A DNA stretch of 64,000 bases from the NCBI RefSeq assembly GCF_014212495.1, contig NZ_JACKZC010000011.1, positions 124,001 through 188,000 on the forward strand, read 5' to 3'. This document shows positions 1-9,584 of the stretch, one piece after another (position 1 is the stretch's first letter; each line of letters opens with the position of its first letter). The notes under the pieces are model-generated. The model did no database searches. It was given only the letters and a program-made list of their open reading frames with translations, and was not told where the DNA came from. This DNA is from Pontibacter sp. Tf4. GTDB lineage: Bacteria; Bacteroidota; Bacteroidia; Cytophagales; Hymenobacteraceae. The position numbers were made by a program, and so were the translations under genes.

Positions 1-2082
1 GGCGGAACAGACAAGACATCTGCCCGTTTGTCTTACACTAACCTGCAGAACACCTGGATCGTGCCAAACACCGGTTATTCCCGTAACACGCTGGCTCTTT
101 CCCTGAACCATAAAGTAACAGATAAACTGCAGTTCTCTTCTAAGGTTAACTATACCAGCAATATCAGCGATAACCTGCCATCTACGGGGTATAACAACCA
201 CACTATCATGTACTTCATCAGGGGCTTATCTCCTAACATTGACCTGAACTGGTTTAAACCTTACTGGTTGCCTGGTCAGGAGGGCTTAAAGCAGAACAGC
301 CCGTTCAGTGGTATCCTGGATAACCCGTACCTGCAGGCGTATGAGATGCTGAATAAATCGAACCGTGATGGTATAGTTGGTAACATTTCGGCAACTTACA
401 ACTTCACACAGGACCTGAGCCTGATGGTTCGCTCTTCACTGGAGTTTTCGCATGAGTCGCGTTCGCAGCAGCGCCCTTGGGATACTGAGAAGTTCCCGCT
501 GGGTATGTACCGCACACAGTCGATCTTCAGCCGCGAGATGACCAACGATTTTATGGTTCGCTATAACCGCGATATCTCCGATAAATTTAAGGGTGGTATC
601 TCTTTTGGTGGTAGCGCCATGACAAACCGCTACACACGTGATGAGCTGAGAGCTGATAAACTGCTGGTACCAGGCGAATACAAGTTCTCTAACAGCAAGG
701 AAGTGCCATTGTCTTATCCTAACCGCTTAGGCTATAATGTGAACAGCATTTATGCTCTGGCCGAGTTCAGCTACGACAACGTGATCTTCCTGGACCTGAC
801 CAGCCGCCAGGACTGGACCAGTACGCTGGCCAGCCCTGCCAAGCCAAATCCGAAGCCTTTCTTTTACCCATCTGTTAACCTGAGCGGTGTCATCTCTGAT
901 ATGGTGCAGCTGCCAAACTATGTATCGTTCCTGAAAGTGAGAGGTTCATGGTCTAAAGTTGGTAGCGGTGGTGTATCTCCTTACCTGACTACGTTCGCTT
1001 ATGGCGTGGAAGAAGGATTTACTTCAGGTCTTGCTAACCCAAGATTACTTCCAAACCCGGATCTTCTGCCACTTTCTACAGTAAGTACAGAATTTGGTCT
1101 GGATGTACGCCTGTTCAACAACAGATTAGGCTTCGATATGTCGGTATACCAAAGCAAGACCTATGACCAGATCCTGCAGGCACCGATCGATAAATCAACA
1201 GGTTACAGCGAGATCGTGCTGAACGCCGGTGAAGTGCAGAACAAGGGTATCGAGATTCAGGCAAATGCCAAACTGTTGCAGAACAAGGACGGCCTGAACA
1301 TTGACCTGTTCGGTACTTATGCCTCAAACAGAAACGAAGTAGTAGAACTGGTAGACAGCCTTACAACTTTTGTACAGTCTATAGGGCCTGGTTCGCGTGG
1401 TACAATGGAAGCCCGCGTAGGTGGCCCGATGGGTGCCCTGTATGGCCTTGGCTACGAGCGTGCTCCAGACGGACAGATCATTTACGACGAGAATGGTTTA
1501 CCAATACTGGGCCAGGAAGCAAAATACCTGGGCAAAGTAACCCCAGACTGGAAAGGTAGCATCGGTACAAACGTGCGCTATAAGAACTTCGGCCTGAACG
1601 TGCTGTTCGATGGCCAGTTTGGTGGAGTAGCTTACTCCCTGACACACGCTGTGCTGATGGAAGAAGGTAAACTTGAGAAATCTCTGCCAGGCCGTTACAA
1701 CGGTATCATCGGTGATGGTGTGATCAAGAATGCTGACGGTACTTACCGCCCGAACGATGTGCTGGTAACCAACATGGAGACCTACTATAAGCGCCACTTC
1801 AGCCGCGATAACGTGGAAGCCAATACCTTCAGCACTGACTATATCAAGCTGCGCGAAGTTCGTCTGGATTACACAGTACCAGTATCAGTACTGCAGAAAC
1901 TGAAACTACAGCGTGCCAGCATCGGTGTGTTTGGTCGTGACCTGTTCATGATCTCTGAGTGGCCTGCCTTTGATCCGGAGATCGGAACACTGAGCGGTGG
2001 CGGAGATATTATCTCTGGTTTCGAGATCGGCCAGTTCCCTCCAACCAGAACATTTGGTCTGAACCTGACTGTAGGTATCTAA
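1..2082 (+). CDS. SusC/RagA-family TonB-linked outer membrane protein, C-terminal part (5' end outside window)
   Basis: The frame is open from base 1, so the gene begins upstream; about 693 residues of the C-terminal beta-barrel are present. The sequence alternates aromatic and polar strands with Asn/Gly-rich turns, and ends in the FGLNLTVGI-type final strand usual for SusC proteins. The plug and carboxypeptidase-like N-terminal domains are missing only because of the window edge. A SusD homologue follows after 19 bases, the standard pair for importing oligomeric nutrients across the outer membrane with TonB energy. The downstream hydrolases suggest a phosphorus-containing substrate, which is inference. 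Family assignment is secure; substrate is not. Confidence 0.93.
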   Translation, partial: GGTDKTSARLSYTNLQNTWIVPNTGYSRNTLALSLNHKVTDKLQFSSKVNYTSNISDNLPSTGYNNHTIMYFIRGLSPNIDLNWFKPYWLPGQEGLKQNSPFSGILDNPYLQAYEMLNKSNRDGIVGNISATYNFTQDLSLMVRSSLEFSHESRSQQRPWDTEKFPLGMYRTQSIFSREMTNDFMVRYNRDISDKFKGGISFGGSAMTNRYTRDELRADKLLVPGEYKFSNSKEVPLSYPNRLGYNVNSIYALAEFSYDNVIFLDLTSRQDWTSTLASPAKPNPKPFFYPSVNLSGVISDMVQLPNYVSFLKVRGSWSKVGSGGVSPYLTTFAYGVEEGFTSGLANPRLLPNPDLLPLSTVSTEFGLDVRLFNNRLGFDMSVYQSKTYDQILQAPIDKSTGYSEIVLNAGEVQNKGIEIQANAKLLQNKDGLNIDLFGTYASNRNEVVELVDSLTTFVQSIGPGSRGTMEARVGGPMGALYGLGYERAPDGQIIYDENGLPILGQEAKYLGKVTPDWKGSIGTNVRYKNFGLNVLFDGQFGGVAYSLTHAVLMEEGKLEKSLPGRYNGIIGDGVIKNADGTYRPNDVLVTNMETYYKRHFSRDNVEANTFSTDYIKLREVRLDYTVPVSVLQKLKLQRASIGVFGRDLFMISEWPAFDPEIGTLSGGGDIISGFEIGQFPPTRTFGLNLTVGI

Positions 2083-2101
2083 TTTTTAGGAAGAATTCAT
2101 C

Positions 2102-3565
2102 ATGAAAAAGATAAAATTATTCACCCTCACGGCAATGGCGGTTAGCTGCCTTGCCACCACATCCTGCACCAAGGATTTTGAGGAACTGAACACAAACCCG
2201 AATGCGGCGAGTAAAACTACCCCATCGTCGTTGCTGGCACCTGCCCTGCACGATGTGGTAACCCGCAACAACAACCGCGCCCTGCGTCTTACAAACGAGC
2301 TGATGCAGGTGCACGTGACTACCCTGGATACAGATGAGATCCACCGTTATGTGATCAGGCCTTCGGAGTCTGACTACATGTGGAACAACTGGTACCTGCA
2401 GCGCACCAACTTTATAGATATCTATAACAACGCGCTCCTGACACAGCAGAAAGGTTACATGGGCATCGGCCTGATCCTGGATGTTTGGGTTTCTTCCCTT
2501 ATTACAGATATGTTCGGCGATGTACCATATTCTGATGCCAACAAAGGCCGCGAAGGAAAACTACAGCCGAAGTTCGACTCTCAGGAAACTATTTACAAAG
2601 ACCTGTTTGCCAAGCTGGAAGAAGCGAATGCCCTGCTGGCAGCTGCCGAAACTGCAAAGGAAACGATAGCTGAAGATGAGAAGGCACTGGACCCGCTATT
2701 TTACGGTGATCTTGCAAAGTGGAGAAAGTTTGGTAACTCTCTTTACCTGCGCCTGCTGATGCGTGCTTCTGGCAGACCGGAAGTAGATGCACCAGCTAAG
2801 ATCAGAGAGATAGTAGAGTCAAATGCTGCGTTCTACCCGATCATGGCAAACAATGAGGAGTCGGCTATTCTGCGCTACACCACTACCATGCCACTGACCT
2901 CTGCTTTCGCAGACATGCGTGAATATGACTTTAACGGCCCACACGGCTTGTCGGAATTCTTTGTTGATAACCTGAATGCTATGGGCGACCCACGCTTAAG
3001 CAAATGGGCGACCCTGTATGGTTCTGTTTACTCTGGTATACCAAGTGGCTATGTACCGGGCAACGTGCCGGAAAGACAGTCTTATTATCCGAAAGCGCTG
3101 ATGAACGAGCCGCTGCTGGGTAACATCCTGAACTATGCCGAGGTACAGTTTATCCTTTCTGAAGCTGCGCTGCGTGGTTTTATCACGGCTGATCCGAAGA
3201 CTTATTACGACAGAGGCGTAAGCAGCGCAATTACGATGTGGACGCTTGAAGTACCAGCCGGGCACCTGGCCAAGCCAACAGTAGCCTTTAACGAAGCCGG
3301 AGATTTTGATGCGAAGTTAGAGCAGATCATGCTGCAGAAATACTTCACCCTGTTCTTTACCGACTTCCAGCAATGGTATGAGTACCGCAGAACCGGGCAC
3401 CCTGTATTACCGAAAGGCCCAGGTCTGCAGAACAACGGGGTAATGCCTTCGCGCTTCCGCTATCCTGTATATGTGCAGTCGTTGAACGGTGCCAACTATA
3501 GCGCTGCCGTTGCAGCAATGGGCGGCGACGACATCAACACGAAAGTATGGTGGGATGTAGACTAA
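2102..3565 (+). CDS. SusD/RagB-family nutrient-binding outer membrane lipoprotein
   Basis: 487 residues. The signal peptide ends in a lipobox (LATTSC, Cys22), followed by the CTKDFEELNTNPN start typical of the SusD-like_2 subfamily. The rest is the helical TPR-like SusD fold that caps the SusC barrel and binds substrate at the cell surface. It starts 19 bases after the susC stop, so the two are surely cotranscribed. SusD-like_2 proteins are usually partners of non-starch systems, and the sequence alone does not reveal the ligand. Length is normal for the subfamily (about 480-530 residues). Confidence 0.93.
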   Translation: MKKIKLFTLTAMAVSCLATTSCTKDFEELNTNPNAASKTTPSSLLAPALHDVVTRNNNRALRLTNELMQVHVTTLDTDEIHRYVIRPSESDYMWNNWYLQRTNFIDIYNNALLTQQKGYMGIGLILDVWVSSLITDMFGDVPYSDANKGREGKLQPKFDSQETIYKDLFAKLEEANALLAAAETAKETIAEDEKALDPLFYGDLAKWRKFGNSLYLRLLMRASGRPEVDAPAKIREIVESNAAFYPIMANNEESAILRYTTTMPLTSAFADMREYDFNGPHGLSEFFVDNLNAMGDPRLSKWATLYGSVYSGIPSGYVPGNVPERQSYYPKALMNEPLLGNILNYAEVQFILSEAALRGFITADPKTYYDRGVSSAITMWTLEVPAGHLAKPTVAFNEAGDFDAKLEQIMLQKYFTLFFTDFQQWYEYRRTGHPVLPKGPGLQNNGVMPSRFRYPVYVQSLNGANYSAAVAAMGGDDINTKVWWDVD

Positions 3566-3604
3566 GAGCAGAAATTTAAACTATAAGAATTAAGACAATA
3601 CGTC

Positions 3605-4843
3605 ATGAAAAATAGCTATTTATCATTTCTGGCCATCTGCTTAGCTGTTGTAGGCTTTACTTCCTGTATAAAGGAAGACCCGAACCCGGCGAGCGGAACC
3701 CCTAACCCGGTGGCATCTTTGTATGTGGTGCGTGATGCGTACCACGGAGGAGACCTGGAACTTGGTACCGGACCTTTGTTTGGCGCTCACCTGATCGGTG
3801 GAGTAGTGGTTTCAGATCCGGCTGGCAACAACTGGCCTGCCGGCTATGTAGCCATCCAGGATTCGTGGAGAGGCATGAAGCGCGGTATTCTGCTGGACCT
3901 GGGCGAGCAGGCTGCTGCTAACTACGCCGTGGGCGACTCTGTACAGTTTGATGTAAGAGGCACAAAAGTGACACGCAAGAATGGTGTGTTGCAGGTACTG
4001 GGCCTGAACCCAACGGCTATCCAGAAAAAAGCCACCGGCCTTCCGGTAGCTCCGACAACTGTTTCGGTTGGCGAACTGCTGAACAATTTCGAGAAATATG
4101 AGAGCACGCTGGTAATGGTAACCGGCGACATGGATCCGCTACCGGTTACCGGTGAAACGTATGCAGGCCAGAAGCAGATAGGGGATGGCTCTGGAAGTAC
4201 GATCACGCTGCACACCGCTGCTGATGCAGCTTTTGCAGGCCGTAAGTTACCCGCCAGTGCCAGCTTTATTGGTGTTGCAACTATAGAAGACGGCAAGCCT
4301 GTAATACGCATGCGTAACCTTGCAGATGCTGTGAATGCCAGTGGTCCTATTTATGCAGGCTGGCCTGAGAGCTTCGAGATTCCGGATTATAACGAGAAGA
4401 AGAGCTACGACATGGGCAACAACGACAGACAACTTTCGACAGGTAACTGGACATTGTACCAGTCTATCTTAGAGCAGACTGCCGGCCGTGACGTGATCGT
4501 TTCAGGTAAGCAGGCGGTGCGTTTCAACCAGAAGAGAACTGACTCAGCGCTGCTGCAGATGAACTTTGACCTGCCAAACGGTGCATCTAAAGTAACAGTA
4601 TGGTATGCCACCTACTACACCGACCCAACCAGCAAATGGAAACTGGAGTATTCGCAGGACCAGGGTGCTACCTGGACACAGATCGGAAATGTGGTGTCTG
4701 ATGTAGAGCGTAACCATAAAATGGCCACCTTCCTGATGGATATTTCCGGACCGGTGCGCTTCAGAATCAACAAGCTGGGTCTTGGTACAACAGAGCCGAA
4801 CGGCCGCCTTGGTATCGATGACTTTGCAGTTTACCAGAACTAA
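3605..4843 (+). CDS. DUF5689-domain surface lipoprotein of the SusCD locus
   Basis: 412 residues with a lipobox ending at Cys21 (GFTSC). Residues about 35-240 match the DUF5689 pattern I know from Bacteroidota: an OB-like segment with 'GGVVVSDPAGNNW', 'AIQDSW' and 'VGDSVQFDVRG'. The last 150 residues form a separate beta-rich domain (with 'KVTVWYATYYT' and 'EYSQDQGATWTQIG') resembling choice-of-anchor or carbohydrate-binding-like sandwiches. It lies 39 bases after susD, in the position where SusCD operons encode an accessory surface lipoprotein. Substrate binding at the cell surface is an inference; no catalytic motif is visible. A strong terminator follows. Confidence 0.8.
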   Translation: MKNSYLSFLAICLAVVGFTSCIKEDPNPASGTPNPVASLYVVRDAYHGGDLELGTGPLFGAHLIGGVVVSDPAGNNWPAGYVAIQDSWRGMKRGILLDLGEQAAANYAVGDSVQFDVRGTKVTRKNGVLQVLGLNPTAIQKKATGLPVAPTTVSVGELLNNFEKYESTLVMVTGDMDPLPVTGETYAGQKQIGDGSGSTITLHTAADAAFAGRKLPASASFIGVATIEDGKPVIRMRNLADAVNASGPIYAGWPESFEIPDYNEKKSYDMGNNDRQLSTGNWTLYQSILEQTAGRDVIVSGKQAVRFNQKRTDSALLQMNFDLPNGASKVTVWYATYYTDPTSKWKLEYSQDQGATWTQIGNVVSDVERNHKMATFLMDISGPVRFRINKLGLGTTEPNGRLGIDDFAVYQN

Positions 4844-4870
4844 TTCTAATCTTTATTTTGACCTTTGACT

Positions 4871-4906
4871 AAGAGGCAGCCCGTTTTGAGCGCTGCCTCT
4901 TTTTTA
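4871..4906 (+). terminator. Rho-independent terminator after the SusC-SusD-DUF5689 genes
   Basis: AAGAGGCAGC (4871-4880) pairs with GCTGCCTCTT (4892-4901) around an 11-base loop, followed by a T run. It separates the three transport genes from the hydrolases that follow, so the locus is probably at least two transcripts. Confidence 0.85.
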
Positions 4907-5061
4907 AACTTTGCCAGTGCCAACTATAGCATTGTTCCGGAGCCCAGCTCTCCAACTATAACACGACCCGATTTCGGCATTCCAAGTCAACCAGTTTTTA
5001 CAGCCGGGCCACACAGCTCTGCTTCACCTGAACTATAGCTGCCATAAAAGCACTTAGTATT

Positions 5062-6255
5062 ATGTACAAGCCAACCTCTCTTTTAGTAGCCTTAATGCTG
5101 TTGTTCGTTTCCTGTTCCGATGACAGTACGAGCAACCCGACTCCTACCCCTGATGTGCCGGAAAAAGAAACGGTAACGCCTGTAAATGCCGCTTTCCCGG
5201 ATGCCGTATTTACAGATGTAACCCAGGTATCACAGGGCAAAACATCCTTAACCATCTTAGACCGCCTGATCGCCCTGATCAATGCCACCCCCGAAGGTGA
5301 AACCATCCACCTGAATATTTTCCTGTTCAATTACCAGCCCCTGGTGCAGGCCGTTAAAACTGCCAGCGAGCGCGGTGTGATCATGAACGTGATGATGGAC
5401 CTGAGCCGGGAAGAATCACATGATACAAATCCGCTTGTTTACCACGATCTGAAACGTACGGTAGAAGCAAAAAAAGGCAAGGTGATCACTATTGTGAACG
5501 ATGCCAGTACCACCGCCATTAACCACAACAAGTTCGTCATCTTTACCAAAGTAAAAACTACCAATGGCGATGTTCCTAATGTAGTTTTCCAGACATCCCA
5601 CAACTTTACAGAGGCAGATGCACGCAAATTTCAGGACGCGATTATGTTAACGCATACGGGTTTGTACGATGCCTATAAAACTTACTGGGCCGACATGCAG
5701 GCCAAAGCAACTGCCGGCATGAAAGACTACTACTATAAAGAATACACCGATGCCGGCACAGGCATAACCGCTTACTTCATGCCCAAGCGCCGCAACGGAA
5801 CAGCCTACGGCGAAGACACGATCATCGAATTCCTGAACAGCATACAGGACCCGGCCACAGCAACTATAAAAATAGGCATGTCGGACTGGACCAACACCCG
5901 CCTGAACATTGTGCAGAAGCTGGCCGAACTGCAGACAAAGGGCGCCAAGATAGAAGTGGTGGTAAAAGATAAGATTGACGACAGTATTATGACCGGGCTG
6001 CGCGACATGCAAAAGAAAGGTGCTTACCTGAAAGTGTACGACATCAGCAAGGCCAACATCCACTCCAAGTTCCTCCTGATAGAAGGGAACTGGCAGGGCA
6101 ACGGCAACGCAAAGGTACTGATCACGGGCTCGCATAACTTTACACAGAACGCCCTGCGCAACAACAACGAAACCATGGTACTGCTGAAGAACCACGCGCT
6201 ATTTACAAACTATAGCGCCTACTTCGAGCGCCTGAAAGCTGTACCGGGTATTTAA
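5062..6255 (+). CDS. Phospholipase D-like domain lipoprotein
   Basis: 397 residues; signal peptide with lipobox FVSC (Cys18), so anchored in a membrane with the enzyme outside the cytoplasm. Two PLD-type half sites are visible: NHNKFVIF (His about 155) and IHSKFLLIEG (His about 334), each giving the HxK part of the HKD signature. Each is followed by an N-rich SHNFT segment ('TSHNFTEADAR' and 'GSHNFTQNAL'), typical of PLD-like repeats. The family cleaves or transfers phosphodiester bonds in phospholipids or nucleic acids. The next gene, a phosphoesterase, starts 12 bases on, indicating an operon. Substrate is unknown. Confidence 0.85.
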   Translation: MYKPTSLLVALMLLFVSCSDDSTSNPTPTPDVPEKETVTPVNAAFPDAVFTDVTQVSQGKTSLTILDRLIALINATPEGETIHLNIFLFNYQPLVQAVKTASERGVIMNVMMDLSREESHDTNPLVYHDLKRTVEAKKGKVITIVNDASTTAINHNKFVIFTKVKTTNGDVPNVVFQTSHNFTEADARKFQDAIMLTHTGLYDAYKTYWADMQAKATAGMKDYYYKEYTDAGTGITAYFMPKRRNGTAYGEDTIIEFLNSIQDPATATIKIGMSDWTNTRLNIVQKLAELQTKGAKIEVVVKDKIDDSIMTGLRDMQKKGAYLKVYDISKANIHSKFLLIEGNWQGNGNAKVLITGSHNFTQNALRNNNETMVLLKNHALFTNYSAYFERLKAVPGI

Positions 6256-6267
6256 ACTATAGCAACG

Positions 6268-7692
6268 ATGAAGAGAAGATCCTTTTTAGAACGAGTACTT
6301 ATTTTTTCGGGCGGACTGATACTGAGCGGTGGCTATAGTTCTGCCCTGGCCGGTACATCCAAAGCAACTATAACAGGCGTTGTAAAAGCAGGCAATAAAA
6401 AGCTGGCAGGTGTTATCGTATCGGATGGCTATAGTGTGGTGAAGACCAACCGCAAAGGTAAGTACAAGCTGCCGGCAAACGAGCAGGCTAAATTTGTGTG
6501 GGTATCGGTGCCAGCCGGGTATGATTTCCCAAACGAGAACGGCATTGCCCGCCATTACCAGCTACTGAACAAGGAAAGCGAGCAGAACTATAACTTCGAA
6601 CTGACTCCGCTTGCCACCGACGATTCAAAACACAATTTCATTATCTGGGCAGATCCGCAGCCACGCAACAAAAGAGATGCGCAGCGCATGCTGAGCGAAT
6701 CGGTGCCGGATGTGCAGCAGACCCTGGCTGGCATGGCCGCCGGTACGCTGGTGCACGGCATTACAGTCGGCGACATTACCTGGGATAATCCTGAACTATA
6801 CAAAGACTATGACCAGGGCGTGGCTACGATGGGAATTCCGTTTTTCCAGGTGCTTGGTAACCACGACCAGGACCTGAACAAAGGCGGCGATGAAGTGTCG
6901 GATAAGACGTTTGAAGCCACTTACGGCCCTACTTATTACTCGTTTAACCGCGGCAAGGTGCATTATGTGGTAATGGACGACGTGCGCTACCTGGGCAAGG
7001 ACAAACAATACGACGGTTACATTACAGAGCGCCAGCTGAGTTGGCTGAAGAAGGACCTGGCTATGGTGCCAACCGATAACCTTGTGATACTTTGTGCACA
7101 CATCCCGATACACTGGGGCGTTAAAAACAGAGAGGAGCTTTACCCGATCCTGAAAAACCACAAGGTACACATCATGACCGGGCACACGCACTATAACCGC
7201 AACGTGATTGAGGAAGGCATTTTTGAGCACAACACCGGCACGGTATGCGGTAACTTGTGGACCGGCCCTGTTTGCGGCGACGGCGCTCCGGGCGGCTATG
7301 CAGTTTACGAAGTAAATGGCACCGATCTGAAATGGTACTACAAATCTACCGGCTTTGATGCGACTCACCAGATGACACTATATGTGCAGCCACAGGAGGG
7401 ACAAACCCGCGTGCTGGCAAACGTCTGGAACTGGGATCCGGAATGGAAAGTAGAATGGTGGGCTGATGAACAGTACAAAGGCGCCCTGCAAAACATTGTT
7501 TCTTACGACCCGGTAGCATGGGAACTATACCAGGGCGACCAGTTACCGAAAGGCCGCACCTATGTAGAGCCACGTGAAACAGAGCACTTCTTTGAAATGT
7601 TTGTGCCAGCCGGAGCAAAGCAGGTGAAAGTAGTAGCCACCGACCGCTTCGGGAACAAATACGAAAGCACCAAAGCTGTTACAGAACTATAG
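6268..7692 (+). CDS. Calcineurin-like metallophosphoesterase with N- and C-terminal accessory domains
   Basis: 474 residues. The N-terminus (KRRSFLERV then a hydrophobic run) looks like a Tat signal. Residues about 30-105 form a small beta domain (Metallophos_N type), followed by the catalytic core: WADPQ (the first motif has Gln where His is usual), GDITWDN, GNHDQD, CAHIPIHW and GHTHYN. These supply the two-metal site. The C-terminal 120 residues match the Metallophos_C type domain. Members hydrolyse phosphomonoesters or diesters outside the cytoplasm. It follows the PLD gene by 12 bases and precedes a glycerophosphodiesterase by 66, so the three may act in sequence on one substrate. Confidence 0.88.
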   Translation: MKRRSFLERVLIFSGGLILSGGYSSALAGTSKATITGVVKAGNKKLAGVIVSDGYSVVKTNRKGKYKLPANEQAKFVWVSVPAGYDFPNENGIARHYQLLNKESEQNYNFELTPLATDDSKHNFIIWADPQPRNKRDAQRMLSESVPDVQQTLAGMAAGTLVHGITVGDITWDNPELYKDYDQGVATMGIPFFQVLGNHDQDLNKGGDEVSDKTFEATYGPTYYSFNRGKVHYVVMDDVRYLGKDKQYDGYITERQLSWLKKDLAMVPTDNLVILCAHIPIHWGVKNREELYPILKNHKVHIMTGHTHYNRNVIEEGIFEHNTGTVCGNLWTGPVCGDGAPGGYAVYEVNGTDLKWYYKSTGFDATHQMTLYVQPQEGQTRVLANVWNWDPEWKVEWWADEQYKGALQNIVSYDPVAWELYQGDQLPKGRTYVEPRETEHFFEMFVPAGAKQVKVVATDRFGNKYESTKAVTEL

Positions 7693-7758
7693 TTCAGACT
7701 GGATTTCATCAATTTTGAGGACACCAACTATAGGAGCCAAAATAAAAGAGCATAAAAC

Positions 7759-8676
7759 ATGATCCGTAAAATAGTACCTGTTGCATTGGCCGCCGTACTG
7801 CTGATGACAGGATGCAAAAGCACAGAAACCATAACGCAGCAGAAACCAGCGCTGCCTGCTTTTGATACCGAAGGCCACCGCGGCGCACGCGGCCTGATGC
7901 CCGAAAACACCATTCCGGCCATGATGAAAGCGCTGCAACTGGGCGTTACTACCCTGGAAATGGACACACACATTACCAAGGACGGCAAAGTAGTGGTAAC
8001 CCACGACCCGTACATCAACTACCTGTATGCCCGCACACCGGACGGAAAGGACATCCCAAAATCGGATGAGAAGAAGTACCCGGTTTACCAGCTGAACTAT
8101 GACCAGGTACGCCAGTTTGAGATGGGAACCAAGTTTTACGACAAGTACCCGCAACAGCAGAAACTGAAGACCTATATTCCGTTGCTTTCGGAGCTGATCG
8201 ATTCGGTGCAGACGCACCTGAAAGAAAATAACCTGCCGCAGGTATTCTACAACATCGAAACCAAATCGGTGGCAGACGGCGACAACGTGATACACCCGGA
8301 GCCGGAAGTATTCACGACCAAACTGGTGGAAGTGCTGGAAGCAAAGAATCTGGCGGAATGGGTAATTGTGCAGTCTTTTGATCCGCGCAACCTGCAGGTG
8401 CTGCACCAAAAATATCCGCACATAAAGGCATCGTTGCTGGTGAGCAATAAGGACAGCTTTGAGGAAAACCTGGAGCGCCTGGGCTTCACCCCGGATGTGT
8501 ACAGCCCCAACTATAAGCTGGTAACCCCGGAGCTGCTTGCCAAAGCGCACGCCAAAAACATAAAAGTAATTCCCTGGACGGTAAACGAGCTGGAAGACAT
8601 TAAACGCCTGAAAGCCATGGGCGTGGACGGCATCATCTCGGATTATCCGAACCTGTTTAACGAGCTGCAGAATTAA
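7759..8676 (+). CDS. Glycerophosphodiester phosphodiesterase family lipoprotein
   Basis: 305 residues with lipobox MTGC (Cys19). The GDPD core begins with HRGARG (His40) and PENT (Glu49), then LEMDTHITKDGKVVVTHDP, which holds the metal-binding Glu/Asp and the second catalytic His. The C-terminus has the family ending 'PWTVNELEDIKRLKAMGVDGIISDYP'. The enzyme releases glycerol-3-phosphate from glycerophosphodiesters such as deacylated phospholipids; a periplasmic or surface location follows from the lipobox. Insertions after the THDP motif make it slightly longer than the minimal family. The neighbouring phosphoesterase, PLD-like and SGNH genes suggest joint degradation of a lipid-derived phosphodiester. 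Confidence 0.93.
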   Translation: MIRKIVPVALAAVLLMTGCKSTETITQQKPALPAFDTEGHRGARGLMPENTIPAMMKALQLGVTTLEMDTHITKDGKVVVTHDPYINYLYARTPDGKDIPKSDEKKYPVYQLNYDQVRQFEMGTKFYDKYPQQQKLKTYIPLLSELIDSVQTHLKENNLPQVFYNIETKSVADGDNVIHPEPEVFTTKLVEVLEAKNLAEWVIVQSFDPRNLQVLHQKYPHIKASLLVSNKDSFEENLERLGFTPDVYSPNYKLVTPELLAKAHAKNIKVIPWTVNELEDIKRLKAMGVDGIISDYPNLFNELQN

Positions 8677-8798
8677 GAGTGGTGTTTTAATTCTAATTGT
8701 CGATCTCTACTCCTTACTTAGGCAAAATTTGTGGTAAGATGCATTGCCTTTGGAAGGGGTAGGGGGAAGACGCTGCACAAGCCTTTTTTAACAACACA

Positions 8799-9542
8799 AT
8801 GAAACTGAAACATACCCTTATTCTATTTTCTGTTTTCTGTGCTTTTATAGTTGCCCCGGCAGCACACGCGCAGGAGGACCCGGAAACCAATCCCAGCCCT
8901 TCTATTCTGATGGAGGAAGGCACAAAGCCTGAAAAAGTAAAATACGACAGCACCTACCGCCCGGCTACCTGGCAGGTGCAGGTCGATTATTTCCGCCATT
9001 TCCCGAACTCGAAGAAGGACATCATTTTTTTAGGCAACAGCCTTACCGCCCACATGGACTGGCTGGAACTGCTTGGCGAGAAGCACGCCCGCAACCGTGG
9101 CATCTCCAGCGACATTACGTTTGGAGTACTGGAGCGGCTGGACGAAGTAATTGAAGGAAAGCCGGCCAAAGTGTTTCTGCTGATCGGGATAAACGATATT
9201 TCGCGCAACGTGCCCGAAGAAGTGATACTTGCTAACTATAGCAAGATTGTGCGCCGCATAAAAGCAGGCTCGCCGAAGACTAAAATTTACGTACAGACGC
9301 TGCTGCCTACCAATAACAGCTTCGATAAGTTTAAAAAGCACTATAACAAAGAGAAGCAGACCGCCACAGTAAACCAGGGCATTAGGCAGCTCGCCGCGCA
9401 GGAGCATATAACGGTCATAGACCTCAACCCGCATTTTGCCGACAGCAACGGGCAACTGAAAACCGAATACACCCACGACGGCCTGCACTTAACTATAGAA
9501 GGCTACAAAAAGTGGGCTGAGCTACTGAAGAAATATTTATAG
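8799..9542 (+). CDS. SGNH/GDSL-type lipase or acylhydrolase, exported
   Basis: 247 residues with a signal peptide ending near AHA-Q (residue 24). The four SGNH blocks are present: FLGNSLT (Ser about 81), ARNRGISSD (oxyanion Gly), IGINDIS (Asn) and THDGLHLTIEGY (Asp227, His230). It belongs to the periplasmic SGNH group of Bacteroidota that deacylates or deacetylates glycans, or acts as an esterase or lysophospholipase. As the last gene of the hydrolase cluster, removing acyl chains from the substrate handled by the PLD, phosphoesterase and GDPD enzymes would be logical; that is inference. A terminator follows. Confidence 0.9.
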   Translation: MKLKHTLILFSVFCAFIVAPAAHAQEDPETNPSPSILMEEGTKPEKVKYDSTYRPATWQVQVDYFRHFPNSKKDIIFLGNSLTAHMDWLELLGEKHARNRGISSDITFGVLERLDEVIEGKPAKVFLLIGINDISRNVPEEVILANYSKIVRRIKAGSPKTKIYVQTLLPTNNSFDKFKKHYNKEKQTATVNQGIRQLAAQEHITVIDLNPHFADSNGQLKTEYTHDGLHLTIEGYKKWAELLKKYL

Positions 9543-9561
9543 TTTGAGAAAGAAGAACAGG

Positions 9562-9584
9562 GCCTCGCAATATGCGGGGCTTTT
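9562..9584 (+). terminator. Rho-independent terminator after the SGNH hydrolase
   Basis: GCCTCGCA (9562-9569) pairs with TGCGGGGC (9573-9580), with one G-T pair and a three-base loop, then TTTTGTT. It lies 20 bases after the stop and closes the hydrolase cluster. Confidence 0.8.

Noticed and set aside
7687..8550. 287-residue open frame on the minus strand
   Set aside because: It is the antisense of the GDPD gene, whose motifs are unmistakable; the antisense product is His/Val/Phe-rich with no domain.
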